Below the pieces are notes generated by a model. The model saw only the letters and a program-made list of their open reading frames with translations, was not told the origin of the DNA and searched no databases. Positions 23,708 to 36,173 of a stretch of DNA of 64,000 nucleotides are shown here, piece after piece. Position 1 is the first letter of the stretch; the number at the start of each line of letters is the position of its first letter. The position numbers and the translations under genes were made by a program. The stretch is taken from NCBI GenBank assembly GCA_022264855.1, contig JABYQU010000035.1, positions 186,001-250,000 of the forward strand, read 5' to 3'. The DNA comes from Lenzites betulinus. Lineage: Eukaryota; Basidiomycota; Agaricomycetes; Polyporales; Polyporaceae.

Positions 23708-25610
23708 TCATGGAGATTGTCCTGCAGCCTGAGACTGCTGGCTTTCCTCGAACATGTCAAGGAAGTCTCGCACAGGGGTGGGATAGACTTCTGGCAAGGA
23801 TGACGAGCCGTAGTCCGAGTCCTCTAAGTGGCTCTGGGAGTTGCCGAACTGAGAGTCCAAAATCTCGTCGAGCAAATCAGGTTCCGCGTCCTCGAGCTCG
23901 CTGCGCCGTGAAGATGGGGGCCCATATGCGTGCGAGGAAGGAGAGGTGGCGTTGCGATCATGCAATCGAGCACGTTGACCGGTGCTGGGCGAGGGCGAGG
24001 GGGGCCGTGATAGCCTATCCGGAGGTGGGGGCAATTCGTTTCCGAATTCGTCCCGGTTCTCGAACATGCCCAAAAAGTCCCGAAATTGAGGTGGTGTTTC
24101 AGGATATGGGGTGTAAGAGGAAGAGTTGGAAGCATCTGTGAACTGAGATGCCGCCTGGAAGGGCGAAGAGGGGTGCTGAGAGTGCCCGAAGGTAGAGGCT
24201 TGGGAGTAACCTTCTTGGGACTGGGAATACTCATCTTGAGCATCGTAATCCTGGCTCGCCGCTGGTCGCGGAGGAGAAGACGAGGGAGTATCAGCCACTC
24301 CGGCAGGCCTAAATGATCCAGTGAGATCTCGTTGGAGCGCAAAGAGAGACTAACTATACCTGCCGAGAGCGGCTTGTCGCGATCCTATCGCTTCCGCCCA
24401 TACTGTCGACAGTTCGTGCTCAGTTTGACTTTGAGAACTTTCCACAAAGCCTGGGGAGGGTGGCAATACATCCATATCGTGTTCCATCCCGGTATCGGGA
24501 AGCAACGGAGACACCGGTGACCTACATCGCTGCAGAGGAGAGTCGGGAGTTCTAAAGGCGTCAGGTTCCATATGAAGAACGTCGGTTATCCGCAGTTCCC
24601 GCTCATGGCTTTGTGAGCTAGGTATGACCTGAGTCGATTGGCCTAGCGGAGTGTGCGGCACAGCAGAGGAGTTTGTGCCTCCTCTAGACTCTAAGAGAGG
24701 TATCGACAATTCTTGGCTTTGGGATGATGGGACCCATCGGTCGGACGATGATGACAGACGTGGACGGAGCGCGGGGCGTGTAGGCATCGAGGGAGAGGAT
24801 GCTTTGTGCGGTAAGGGAGGAGGAGGCATAGACATCCCGCTCCCTCTTTGAGGAGACCGAAGCACAATGGCGTCTTTGTCCCCTACAACCTGCGCAACAG
24901 TGGCACGGGAAGTTGGAGTGTCTAGGGTTTGATAATATAAGCCCGTGCACGAGCTGGTAGAAGGAGTTGCAACTACCTGTCTCTTGAGGATGCGGGGAGG
25001 AGTGCTCGAGATCGGGGTAGCTTGACCTGCCTTCGGCATGACTTGGGCTACTTTCCTCATGGCGGACATCTCTGGCACGTTTGTATGTGGGCGCGGTAGG
25101 AGGTGGCGAAGGCAGAGATGCCGCGGCTAGCAGCGGATGAAGTCGCTTATCTAGCTTAGGCGTTACTGGAGTCTGACGATGGGAAGACGCCAGAGTGCTT
25201 GACTTGTTGCCAAGTCCAGAGGGTGGTGCATCAACGTCTATGACCTCCTTGTGCGAGTCGTTATCCTTCGAACGAGCTTCCGGTGGCGAGAGAATCGCCA
25301 CGAGCTCGTCTTCTCCGGGGTCCTCCCCAATATGAGGTACGGCACTGTGCACATTCGCCCTGCTTCGTGAGCCACCCGCTTGCTTGCCAAAGACATTTCT
25401 GCTGCTAGAATTGATTGTACGAGGGGTCACGTTTTCCTTCTGCTTCTGCTTCTTCCGAGGCGGCTCTTGGTCGCGATCTTGGCCTGAAGCTTGTTCTGTG
25501 CGCCGCGCGGCAACCTTGGGCTTTGGAGACTTGCCCTTGGATTCTTGTGCTGACCGAGGGTTAAAGAAAGCGGTAAGAGGGAGTTGTGCGCCAGAAAAAG
25601 AGGATGACAT
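23708..25610 (-). CDS. PIP-box protein with SQ cluster, likely PCNA partner, unrecognised
   Basis: Three exons, 25610-25079, 25026-24360 and 24308-23708, join in frame to 599 aa. Residues 9-16 are QLPLTAFF, a perfect PCNA-interacting peptide (QxxLxxFF) followed by basic residues. A Lys-rich segment (PPRKKQKQKEN) looks like a nuclear localisation signal. The rest is predicted disordered and carries more than a dozen SQ dipeptides, including three SSQS repeats (PSSQSQEL, PSSQSHEREL, ESSQSQTEHEL), the arrangement of ATM/ATR phosphorylation clusters. Near the C-terminus the motif RDFLxMFE occurs twice (FRDFLGMFEN and VRDFLDMFEE), each preceded by Pro-rich sequence. No enzymatic domain is visible. 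The gene diverges from dUTPase across a promoter with two MluI cell-cycle boxes, so an S-phase role at replication forks is inferred. Confidence 0.85.
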
Positions 25611-25695
25611 TTGTGGCTCCCTACAGATGAAAGCAGCACAAGCACGCCGGAGATGGATGGAGGAGCTGAGACTCAGAGGAAAGGCCTCGTGCCAA

Positions 25696-25701
25696 ACGCG
25701 T
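25696..25701. promoter_or_regulatory. MluI cell-cycle box (MCB)
   Basis: ACGCGT preceded by AA and followed by GA (AAACGCGTGA). This is the MBF site known from yeast G1/S genes. Confidence 0.65.
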
Positions 25702-25742
25702 GACCGCGTGTAGCGGAGTTGACACGAGTCCAGACTCCGCCG

Positions 25743-25748
25743 ACGCGT
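25743..25748. promoter_or_regulatory. MluI cell-cycle box (MCB)
   Basis: A second ACGCGT, 47 bp from the first, inside the same divergent promoter. Confidence 0.6.
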
Positions 25749-25828
25749 CTGTCTCAAAGGTCGCGCATGCCACCTCTCCGACTCGCGTCCGACCAGCCTG
25801 TGCCACCTACAATACGTCTTGTCCGTCC

Positions 25829-26547
25829 ATGTCCGACTCTACTCAGCTCAAGAAACGCAAAATGTCTCCAGAGAATGACAAGTCTGAGCTCGCCCCCATC
25901 ACCGGCCTCCTCATCAAGCGTCATTCAGAGAAGGCCAGACTCCCCACGCGTGGCTCCGCCCTTGCTGCCGGCTACGATCTTTACAGGTAAAGTGCATGAC
26001 GCGTCGACAGCCACTGCAGCATGCTGACACGTCCGTAGTGCGGAGATAAAAGTCATTCCCGCGCATGGCAAGGCTCTCGTAGACACCCAGATATCCGTCG
26101 CTGTCCCCGCCGGCACCTACGGCCGTGTGGCACCCCGCAGTGGTCTCGGTGAGTGACCCCGCTGGTGCATGAGGAGATCATACTTAATGCGTGGTTGCAG
26201 CATCAAAATTCATGATTGACACTGGTGCTGGTGTGATCGATGCTGATTACAGAGGCGTCGTATTTGTCCTTCTCTTCAACCTCTCGGACAAAGACTTCAC
26301 CGGTGCGTAGGCACATTTAACACTATTATAACCGTGACTAAACTTGCTCGTCATATAGTGAACGAGGGCGATCGTGTTGCACAACTGATTCTTGAGCGGA
26401 TCGTAACCCCCGACGTACTGGAGGTAGACGTAAGTTTCTATGGCCCAGTTACAAGCTGCGTTGTCTGATAGCTGCTTGCAGGACTTGGACGAGACCTTGC
26501 GCGGCGCAGGAGCTTTCGGGTCTACCGGCGGCCACACGGCATTGTAG
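25829..26547 (+). CDS. DUT1: dUTP diphosphatase (trimeric dUTPase)
   Basis: Five exons (25829-25986, 26039-26148, 26201-26302, 26359-26429, 26482-26547) encode 168 aa. All five dUTPase motifs are present in order: [36 protein letters not shown] and the C-terminal [11 protein letters not shown] arm. The catalytic Asp lies in GVIDADYRG. The enzyme hydrolyses dUTP to dUMP and pyrophosphate, keeping uracil out of DNA and feeding dTMP synthesis. The length is normal for a eukaryotic enzyme. The start at 25829 follows a stop-free stretch lacking an upstream ATG, and no targeting peptide is seen, so the product is nuclear/cytosolic. Two ACGCGT boxes upstream suggest G1/S control. Confidence 0.96.
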
Positions 26548-26634
26548 AAGATGTTTGCTTGCATTGCATATCATGTACAAAGTAGTACAACAGTTTTACC
26601 CATCATCGTTCTCTGCTTCCACTCATACAGGTTT

Positions 26635-27747
26635 TCAAATGGCGATGCCACGGTAGGTGCGGAGCTGCGAAGCCAAGCGCGTACCCTGGCCAGCCGTGAA
26701 GCCGGTCATGCAGCTGTCCATTTGTCAGTAACCGTGCTTCCACGGAAAGCGGGCAGTAAGCTCACCTGTCGTAAGAGTAGTCCATGTAGTTGTGGATGGG
26801 GTCGACGCCGCCGCCGGAGCAGGTGTCACGGCCAGTCGGGCAGCCGCTCGCGGGCGAAGCCTCCGGGGGAGTGTCGGAGACCATGTCACCAGAGCCGGAG
26901 CATCCGCCCTGGAAGGTGTGGTAGAGACCGACCCAGTGGCCCGCCTCGTGCGTCAAAGTCTGCGTCCGCTATCAGCTTCGCCCGAACAAACACCGTGCAA
27001 AACCAATGCACGCACCTTGCCCTCGTTGTAGTTCGTCGTGCTCCCGCCGGGGAGGGACGAGAACAGGATGACCACGCCGTCGTCCTTAGGGTTGCTCGCG
27101 TAGTCGGACGGGAAGGTCGAGTATCCGAGCAGGCCCTCGGCGTCGCCGCTCTCGAAGCCGACGGTGTAGACGTTCAGGTCCGCCGCGCCGCCCTGGCGCA
27201 GCTGGTTCTTCATCGTCGTCTGCAGCGACGAGTCGGGGCCGACCTGCTGGAACCAGCTCTTGTTCACCGTGCGCGTCGTGGCCGCGAGCTTGAACGCGAC
27301 ACCGGACGCAGCGTAGTCCTGGTTGAGCACGTCGATCTGCGACGCGATCATGGCGTCACTAGAGAAAGACCAGGGCGGTCAGTTGGTTTGCACAAAATTA
27401 GAGGTACGCGTGGGGGACGTACGAGACGGAACCGCCGGCGACGGTTGAGTCCTGGCTGATGACGTGGAAGTAAACCGACACCGTCGGGACCGCCGCGGCC
27501 TGGAGGAGCGGGGTGGGCGGGGGTGGGACCAAGTTCGCGCGGAAGTGCGCCTCGTTCGCGAGCTTCTTCTCCTCGGTGATGGTCACACCGCAAGCCCTAC
27601 ACACCCGCCGAAATTGTCAGCACAAAAAATGATGGTGTGGTCTATAGAGTACACATGCCTGGTAGTGATGGTCGAGTTGGACACCGGCCCACCGAGGACG
27701 ACGGACACAGCGGAAAGGAGGAGCACGAAGGTGGCAGACTTGAACAT
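26635..27747 (-). CDS. Secreted M43-type zinc metalloprotease
   Basis: About five exons on the minus strand. The protein begins with a clear signal peptide ([16 protein letters not shown]). The active site [19 protein letters not shown] is the metzincin HExxHxxGxxH with the M43 continuation. The downstream Met-turn region [15 protein letters not shown] is also typical of M43B (pappalysin/cytophagalysin) peptidases. The N-terminal half contains the propeptide-like [17 protein letters not shown]. The product ends LRTYRGIAI. It is probably an extracellular nutrient-acquiring peptidase. The gene converges on dUTPase with only 87 bp between stop codons. A TATAAAA box lies about 90 bp before the ATG. 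Confidence 0.93.
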
Positions 27748-27834
27748 GGCGAAGAAGGTGCTGCGCGAGGACGGCTGTGGCGATTGAGGGAGACCGGGGA
27801 CGGTGCTGCTCAGCTAACCTTCTCGTTCATGGTC

Positions 27835-27841
27835 TTTTATA
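27835..27841 (-). promoter_or_regulatory. TATA box of the M43 protease gene
   Basis: Minus-strand TATAAAA, 88-94 bp upstream of the ATG at 27747, a normal distance for a strongly regulated secreted-enzyme gene. Confidence 0.6.
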
Positions 27842-29313
27842 TCCCAGGATGGAGTATGTTCGAGCACGGCATGTGGTGGTTGGAACTTGGCAAGTGTACT
27901 GTACCATAGGTCTATTGGTGAGATTTCATCGCAGCATGCAGTCATGGCTTGCCAAGACTTGTTGAGCACATTGCCCGTCGCATAACGATGCATCGAAGCC
28001 AAGAACCCCCATGTGTGTTGTTGGTGGACCTAGCAGGTGGTATGCACGTCGGAGGAAAAAGCATCCGCGGGTATTAACGCCCTTGCGGGAGAGCACATGG
28101 CGCACACGCCGCATATCTCCTGCGGCACATGTTGTTGTATTGGTGTGCTTCAAGCCCGTCCGAGTCTGTCAAAGCTTTTGATATGCATATTGGAACAGCT
28201 TGATCCAGTGTGCCGACATGCCGTGTATGATGGTTGAGGGTAGGGAAACAACGCTGGGCCATACTAAGTCCCGTTGCAACCGCCATCGTAGTGACCAGCC
28301 CCGTGAATTGATGGCAACTTGTGTATCTACAAAGTTGATAGAAAGGCTGTAAGTCACGTATGAAAGCGGCTTCAATGCCGTCTGGCATCGGTGCCGATGT
28401 GCATCAGGCGAGATAACAAACGGCATGGACACAGCGACAAGCTGACAGAGGACAAGTCGACGGAACCGTGCAGCAGCCTCGTACCGCCAATAACCCTCGT
28501 TCGCATCCATGATGGTAATGCTGGGCAGGTACGGTCGTGAAATCTCGTGCTACGTGCAAAGTTCAGTGTGCATCAATACTTGCCATGCAAAGGGTTGCCA
28601 GCGCCGGCTTACCTGTTGCTGAGGTTACAGCATCATAGTGTAACTTGTAGACGGTGTTAACGTGGAGAAACAAGTCCCTCAGGTGCCGGGGAGGCTGGTA
28701 CCGAGATACGAATGACTATGCCAAGAAATGAGCCACATGCAGTTCCCTACGAACGATAAGCAGAGCGCTGGCCTCGCAAGGCCAGAAGATGTTTATCACA
28801 GTCGCGAACGACCGGCGGCGTATGGTTGAGATGGTCGGAAGACATCGTGCAAATGGATATATCATGGACCTTCTGTCACGAGGCGTGTTGCCGACTGTTC
28901 ATATAATTGATTCAGAGTACAACGGGATTATGAAGGCGCATGCCGTCGGCCCCGGGGATTCCAGAAGCTTGTGTGTCGAGCATTCGACGCCGATCCGGAA
29001 GAATAAGTGGGGATAGCACTTCGATGGGTATGGACCTTGCATAAGACCCATACGGCTAGCGGCTTCCTAGACGCGGTACGTATACGATCAGCACGTACTT
29101 ACGCGCCAAGCCCGTCCAACACGCACCCTGGGCTATGTAAATCGAAGCTCGATCTACTCAAGTATGGGGAGAAGCATCCCCGTCTCGTATCCGAGCCAGG
29201 CCAAGGTAGTACACCTGTCGGCGATGGTGACATGTACTCTACACGCCCACAACAATCATCTCGTCAATCGTGACCATAGCTGACACTAGAATGCCTTACA
29301 CACATGTATATCC
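27842..29313. other. 1.5-kb spacer, no gene recognised
   Basis: The region holds the distal promoter of the M43 protease and the 3' flank of GatC. The largest open frames (about 113 codons on minus from 28510, 88 on plus from 29007) show no motif and no extendable exon structure. Base composition is lower in GC than the coding regions. I saw no repeats or transposon ends. Confidence 0.4.
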
Positions 29314-29814
29314 TCAGTGTCGAGGCTTGTCTGCTTCTACGACATATAAGCCATCCAAAGTGCGGGATGCATGCACGAGAAGGGTCCGTCCGCTGGCGTC
29401 TTTGGAATCCCCGTCTTCGAGGGAGGGATCCGCGTCGAGGACAATCCCTTCGCCCTCTGCCCATATCCGACCGTCTGGCACAGCGTGTTCGCCGTCTTCA
29501 GGGACTTGGCTGACGTCGACATGCTTGACGGCCTCCACCAGTTTGACTAGATCCTCAATCTCTTGAGACAGTCCTGCATGCTCGGGGGATCCCTCCTCCG
29601 GGGGGATCAACGCGGAGAGCTCATGAAGCCGCTTAAGCGTATCGGAGGAGACTGTCGGCCGCGGATATGACGAAAGCAGCTTGTTAACAGACCAAGTCGC
29701 GTTCAGAGGGATCCCTGTTGAGTCGACATCCGCTAGCGTCGCCTTGAGACGGGTCTGGATATGTCGAGCCGGACGTAAGATTGTCGGCCAGACATAGCGG
29801 CGGAGCGACTGCAT
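29314..29814 (-). CDS. Mitochondrial Glu-tRNA(Gln) amidotransferase subunit C
   Basis: A single uninterrupted 166-aa frame starting MQSLRRYVWPTILRPARHIQ, whose Arg-rich start fits a mitochondrial presequence. The GatC signature follows: LHELSALIPPEEGSPEHAGL and QEIEDLVKLVEAVKHVDVSQ. In the known complex GatC is the scaffold holding GatA and GatB, which convert misacylated Glu-tRNA(Gln) to Gln-tRNA(Gln) in mitochondria. An upstream in-frame ATG would give a non-family N-terminus. The start at 29814 is preferred. It is divergent from the mitoribosomal gene mS34, with which it shares a 184-bp promoter. Confidence 0.88.
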   Translation of the reverse strand: MQSLRRYVWPTILRPARHIQTRLKATLADVDSTGIPLNATWSVNKLLSSYPRPTVSSDTLKRLHELSALIPPEEGSPEHAGLSQEIEDLVKLVEAVKHVDVSQVPEDGEHAVPDGRIWAEGEGIVLDADPSLEDGDSKDASGRTLLVHASRTLDGLYVVEADKPRH

Positions 29815-29998
29815 GGAGGTTGCGGTGAGAGCTGCGGTAGGCGCGGGCCGCCTACACGAGATGCATGTCCGACGATTCGGCATCGACGCTCTGCTCACGT
29901 CCACCACCTCACTCGCCGTACTCTCCACCGTCACGCTCGGCGCGTCTGCTCTATTGCTGCCATATCATCTCCGACGAATACTACTTTACTAGCCTCCC
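29815..29998. promoter_or_regulatory. 184-bp divergent promoter, GatC / mS34
   Basis: A short intergenic region between two divergent ATGs, both of mitochondrial translation genes. No TATA box was noted. Confidence 0.75.
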
Positions 29999-30426
29999 AT
30001 GGCTTCCCCTTTGCAGGCAGCCCTGCGCAAAATTGTCCGACCTTCGCCTTCGCTGTCCACTCTTCCCGGAAACCTCTATCAAGTTCTGTCACGGTATCCG
30101 CAAGACGGCGTCGGCCAAAAAGTACACCAGACGCGCTGGGGCGTGAAGGGAATCGAAGGGAGCTACTGGGAGGTCACACGGACGAAGGTCAAGTGTGAGG
30201 GCCGTCATGGGAAGGCGTGGGGTGTTTTGGTGTGGAAAGGTGAGCTATATTGCTTGTAGTACTATGCAATGAGTACCCAGGATCTCAGGCTGATGGGCAT
30301 GTCTTCTCAGGGAAGCGCGTGAGCGAGCGGGACGAACAGATTCCTGGAGGACTCAAGTACAGTTGGGTTGTGGGCGAGTCCCGAAGCAAGCCAGGCGTCA
30401 CCCCTCCTCCCAAACTTTCATCATGA
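29999..30426 (+). CDS. Mitochondrial small-subunit ribosomal protein mS34
   Basis: Two exons, 29999-30239 and 30311-30426, give 118 aa. The pattern GVGQKVHQTRW ... YWEVTRTKVK ... HGKAWGVLVWKGK ... GGLKYSWVVGES matches MRPS34 (human GLGRLVTRKSW, CYWRLTRV, HGKAWGILTFKGK). The Ser/Arg-rich N-terminus may serve as the presequence. mS34 is a mitochondrion-specific protein of the ribosomal small subunit near the head/foot rRNA. The protein is short compared with the mammalian one, lacking its N- and C-terminal extensions. Confidence 0.88.
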
Positions 30427-30924
30427 CCCCAACCCACATCCCTTACCTTTTGTACGCAATTAATGACGCTTTAATCTTCTGCTTGTCTCCAGCCCAATAC
30501 CGAGCGAACATCCCGGTTGAGGGTCGTGTCCGTTTGGACGTCGCGCCCTCAGTGTCAACATGTCCCAATGGTGCATGGTGTCGGCGTATCTACATTGATA
30601 TCGGAAGTATTCACGCCCGCGCATATCCATAATGATAATGTGCACTTACTGCGCGCATATGTCATATTATATGCGCAGAACACGCCACCGTTTTGTCGCG
30701 AGCGGTCGAAACATACGTGGGAAGTCTAGCCGAATGCGGTAACATCGTATAGTCCGGAGATCAGTCGCGTCTGCCCAGACCAGTCCTCCGTCTATCATAC
30801 GACTTGCTCAGCGGTTCGGCCGTCCTTTCGCTTTTACACACCACACTCGCTTCCATAGCATCTCAATCTGGGACCACTGTTCTGAGGATAGATATTACTT
30901 GAACTCGCCCGCTCGTAGTCTAGG
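30427..30924. promoter_or_regulatory. Spacer between mS34 and the acyl-CoA-binding gene
   Basis: A 498-bp spacer between two plus-strand genes. The final 100 bp are presumably the promoter of the downstream gene. Nothing else was recognised. Confidence 0.4.
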
Positions 30925-32641
30925 ATGGAGATGGACTCCCGCCAGCTCATTGATGCCCAATTCGACCGTGCCGTCGAGATTGTGCAGAGCCTGCCGAAGA
31001 CGGGACCCATCCAGACGGGATATGAGGACAAACTGGACATGTACAGGTATGCCTCAGCGTTGTGCGGATTCGCTAGTTGTACTCACGCCAAAACGTAGCT
31101 TGTATAAGCAAGGTATATACCCTGCATATAGTCATCCGCATTCCGCCTTTCCTGACGCCTCTGTTTCCACCACCGTCGATCAGCCACCGTGGGCAATGTC
31201 CAGGGATCCCGTCCAAATGTCTGGGATATGTTAGGGAGGGCGAAATGGTGAGGCAAATTGTGCATCTTGTTGTTTTGCAGAATCACATGCTAATTGGGTT
31301 GTAGGGATGCGTGGGCGAAGCACAAAGACTTGGACTCGTATGAAGCCAAGTGGTTATACGTCGATGCGCTGCTCAAGGTATATTCAGCATATCGTATACG
31401 TGGACGAAATTCATGACGTGCTCCATAACATAGGTCTTGCGGAAATACCCTGACAAGACAGTGGCGAGGGACTTAGTGCGGGAGCTCGAGGCGTATAACG
31501 GCGATCCTTCAAATCTGGTCATGAGCGGTGCGTCGATCTACGTACCGCATATATGTGGCGCACCTTTCTCAAATAGCTACATCTCGCAGGAATATCGTCT
31601 AGGGCCCCTGGCTCCGCATCCTCTGGGTCATCTGCAGCGGGAGGCATGGCCCCCGTGTCCCAGCGGCCATCCGAGTACATGGTGGCCCAAGCCCGTGCCG
31701 CACAACCCCCACCACCTGCGGATCCCAACTTGTTGGATTCCGAAACTGATGAGAGCACCTCTGACGAGGAAGACGAAGCTGCAGACATGGTACCTGCCGC
31801 GATCACCTCTCCCCAACAAGTCCCAAGCCAACTCAACCGGCCGCAATCATCATTGTCTTCAAGACGTTACCGCACCCCGATGGCTGGTTCTCTACTCATG
31901 CAATCCACTCCGCCCGTGGGCATCCCAGCTACCCAGCCTCACCCCGGCTTCCAGACCCAGTCCGCATTCGCTGAGTCGGCAGCCTCTCTGCCCTCCTCCG
32001 CCTATCCAACCACATCGCTCTCATACCACGAACATATACCCCCCTCCCCCATCGACCCTCAAGACTACGCTCGCACCGGCTACCGCCCCCCAAGCCAACA
32101 GGGATACAGGCCTTACGGCGGACCCACCAACGTGCCTCCGCGCCCGTCCTCGCTCCCGCTCATCGAGCGCGCAGTGGAGAGCGTACAGGTCAATCTCGCC
32201 GCCATCTCTGAGCGCCTCGATACGCTCGAGAGTTTCATCCACCACTCCACCGCGTCGCTCTCGCCATCCGGCCCGCGCTCGCCCGGCCTGCTCGCGGCAG
32301 GGCGCGGGTCCCCGCTCGGCGGGCAGCGCGCCGCGCCGCGCTGGGACGTCGACGACATGGGCATGTGGTCGCTCGTGCTGCGCCCGCTCGCGCGCGCGCT
32401 GCGGCTCTTTCGCGAGCTCGCGGCATTCCTCGCGACGGGCGAGGGCCGCTCACCCGCGTTCGTTGTCGTCCGCCGGCTGTTCCTCGACATTTCGTTCGTG
32501 CTCTGCTTCCTCGCGCTCGCGAAGGCGGGGTGGCGCAGGAGTGGCGTGCGCAGGAAGGAGGTCTCCGCCGCGCTCCACGGGCTCTGGTGGGCGATCTCGG
32601 GGCAGCAGCGCCCGCGGCGTATGGTCGAGCGGGGTGTGTGA
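30925..32641 (+). CDS. Acyl-CoA-binding protein with C-terminal membrane segment (ACBD5/Atg37-like)
   Basis: Six exons (30925-31046, 31099-31112, 31184-31247, 31305-31377, 31434-31527, 31590-32641) encode 472 aa. The second exon has only 14 nt. Residues about 8-100 form an ACBP domain: FDRAVEIVQSLPKTGPIQTG, YEDKLDMYSLYKQATVG, DAWAKHKDLDSYEAKWLYVD. A long Ser/Pro-rich disordered region follows, then a short heptad-rich helix (IERAVESVQVNLAAISERLD) and a hydrophobic segment, LDISFVLCFLALAKAGW, flanked by Arg, near the C-terminus. ACBP + coiled coil + C-tail anchor is the layout of human ACBD5 and yeast Atg37, peroxisomal proteins for very-long-chain acyl-CoA handling, ER contact and pexophagy. 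The peroxisomal role is inferred from layout only. Confidence 0.9.
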
Positions 32642-32937
32642 GCGTTCTAATATATCGTCGCGTATATTTGTCTGTAGATGGCCTTTTGCTTTGTATATCT
32701 TACGATTTTGCTACGAATCTTTATGCTTTGATGTCCGATGGTGGACTGTGTGCAGCGGGATACCAGGTCTGGAGCATGCGTCTCGAGCTAACAGGTTTTC
32801 AGATTGAGAGAAACGTATGTGATACAATGTCGAGTCTGTGGACCAAAGCCTCCTAATACACCGTGGGTTTACTTCGTCTACTGCTGCGCATCTCCGGAGA
32901 ACAACGAAAAGCTTAAGCCGGCCGTCTGTGCGAACGC

Positions 32938-35636
<2,699 letters not shown>

Positions 35637-36173
35637 CCGTCCAATCACACTCGTTATCGTTTGTTCACCTGGTCTCGTTGGTTCCCGTGTCATGTACAAT
35701 AGGGTCGTCGTGCCTATGTTGCTGCGGGATTTATCGGTATGTCATCCTCACCTGCCCCGGTCGGATGACCGGTCATCTGAAGAATCAGGCAGCCAAAAAC
35801 CCTGAAACATTTCACCGCTAGCCTGTGACGGTTGACCCTCTTCAGATCCCATCCTACCTAACCCGAGATGGGCAAAGCAAACGCAACCCCGGCGAACTTC
35901 GGAAGGCGAAATTGACAGGGGATAGCTGGGCGGCGGGCGCGCTTGCTGGACAAGTGACTCAGCCCCATGCATTTGCGGGTCCTGTATACGCCGTCCGCCA
36001 AATTATATATTCCGTCCTGTTTGCTCCGCTCATGTCACATTCTCCGGTCGGGGTGGAGCGTGCTGAGAGTGTCGTCGGTAGGAATTAGTCGAGGTACGGA
36101 TATAACCGCTACTGTACACATACATACACATCAACTGTCCGCCACCGAGAATCTACGAGGTCTGGCTCAGGGG
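35637..36173. other. Convergent spacer VFA1 / ENT transporter
   Basis: A 537-bp spacer between the 3' ends of two convergent genes. No gene or repeat was recognised. Confidence 0.5.

Larger units (their letters stand above)
25611..25828. promoter_or_regulatory. Divergent promoter of PIP-box gene and dUTPase
   Basis: A 218-bp intergenic stretch between two divergent start codons. It contains two ACGCGT hexamers. Because of its short length it must serve both genes. Confidence 0.8.

Noticed and set aside
25611..25757. Upstream start for the PIP-box protein
   Set aside because: It would bury the PIP box and read through the shared promoter. The ATG at 25610 places the motif at the N-terminus.
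25700..25828. N-terminal extension of dUTPase by upstream open frame
   Set aside because: No ATG in frame upstream, and the stretch contains the promoter boxes. The ATG at 25829 gives the normal length.
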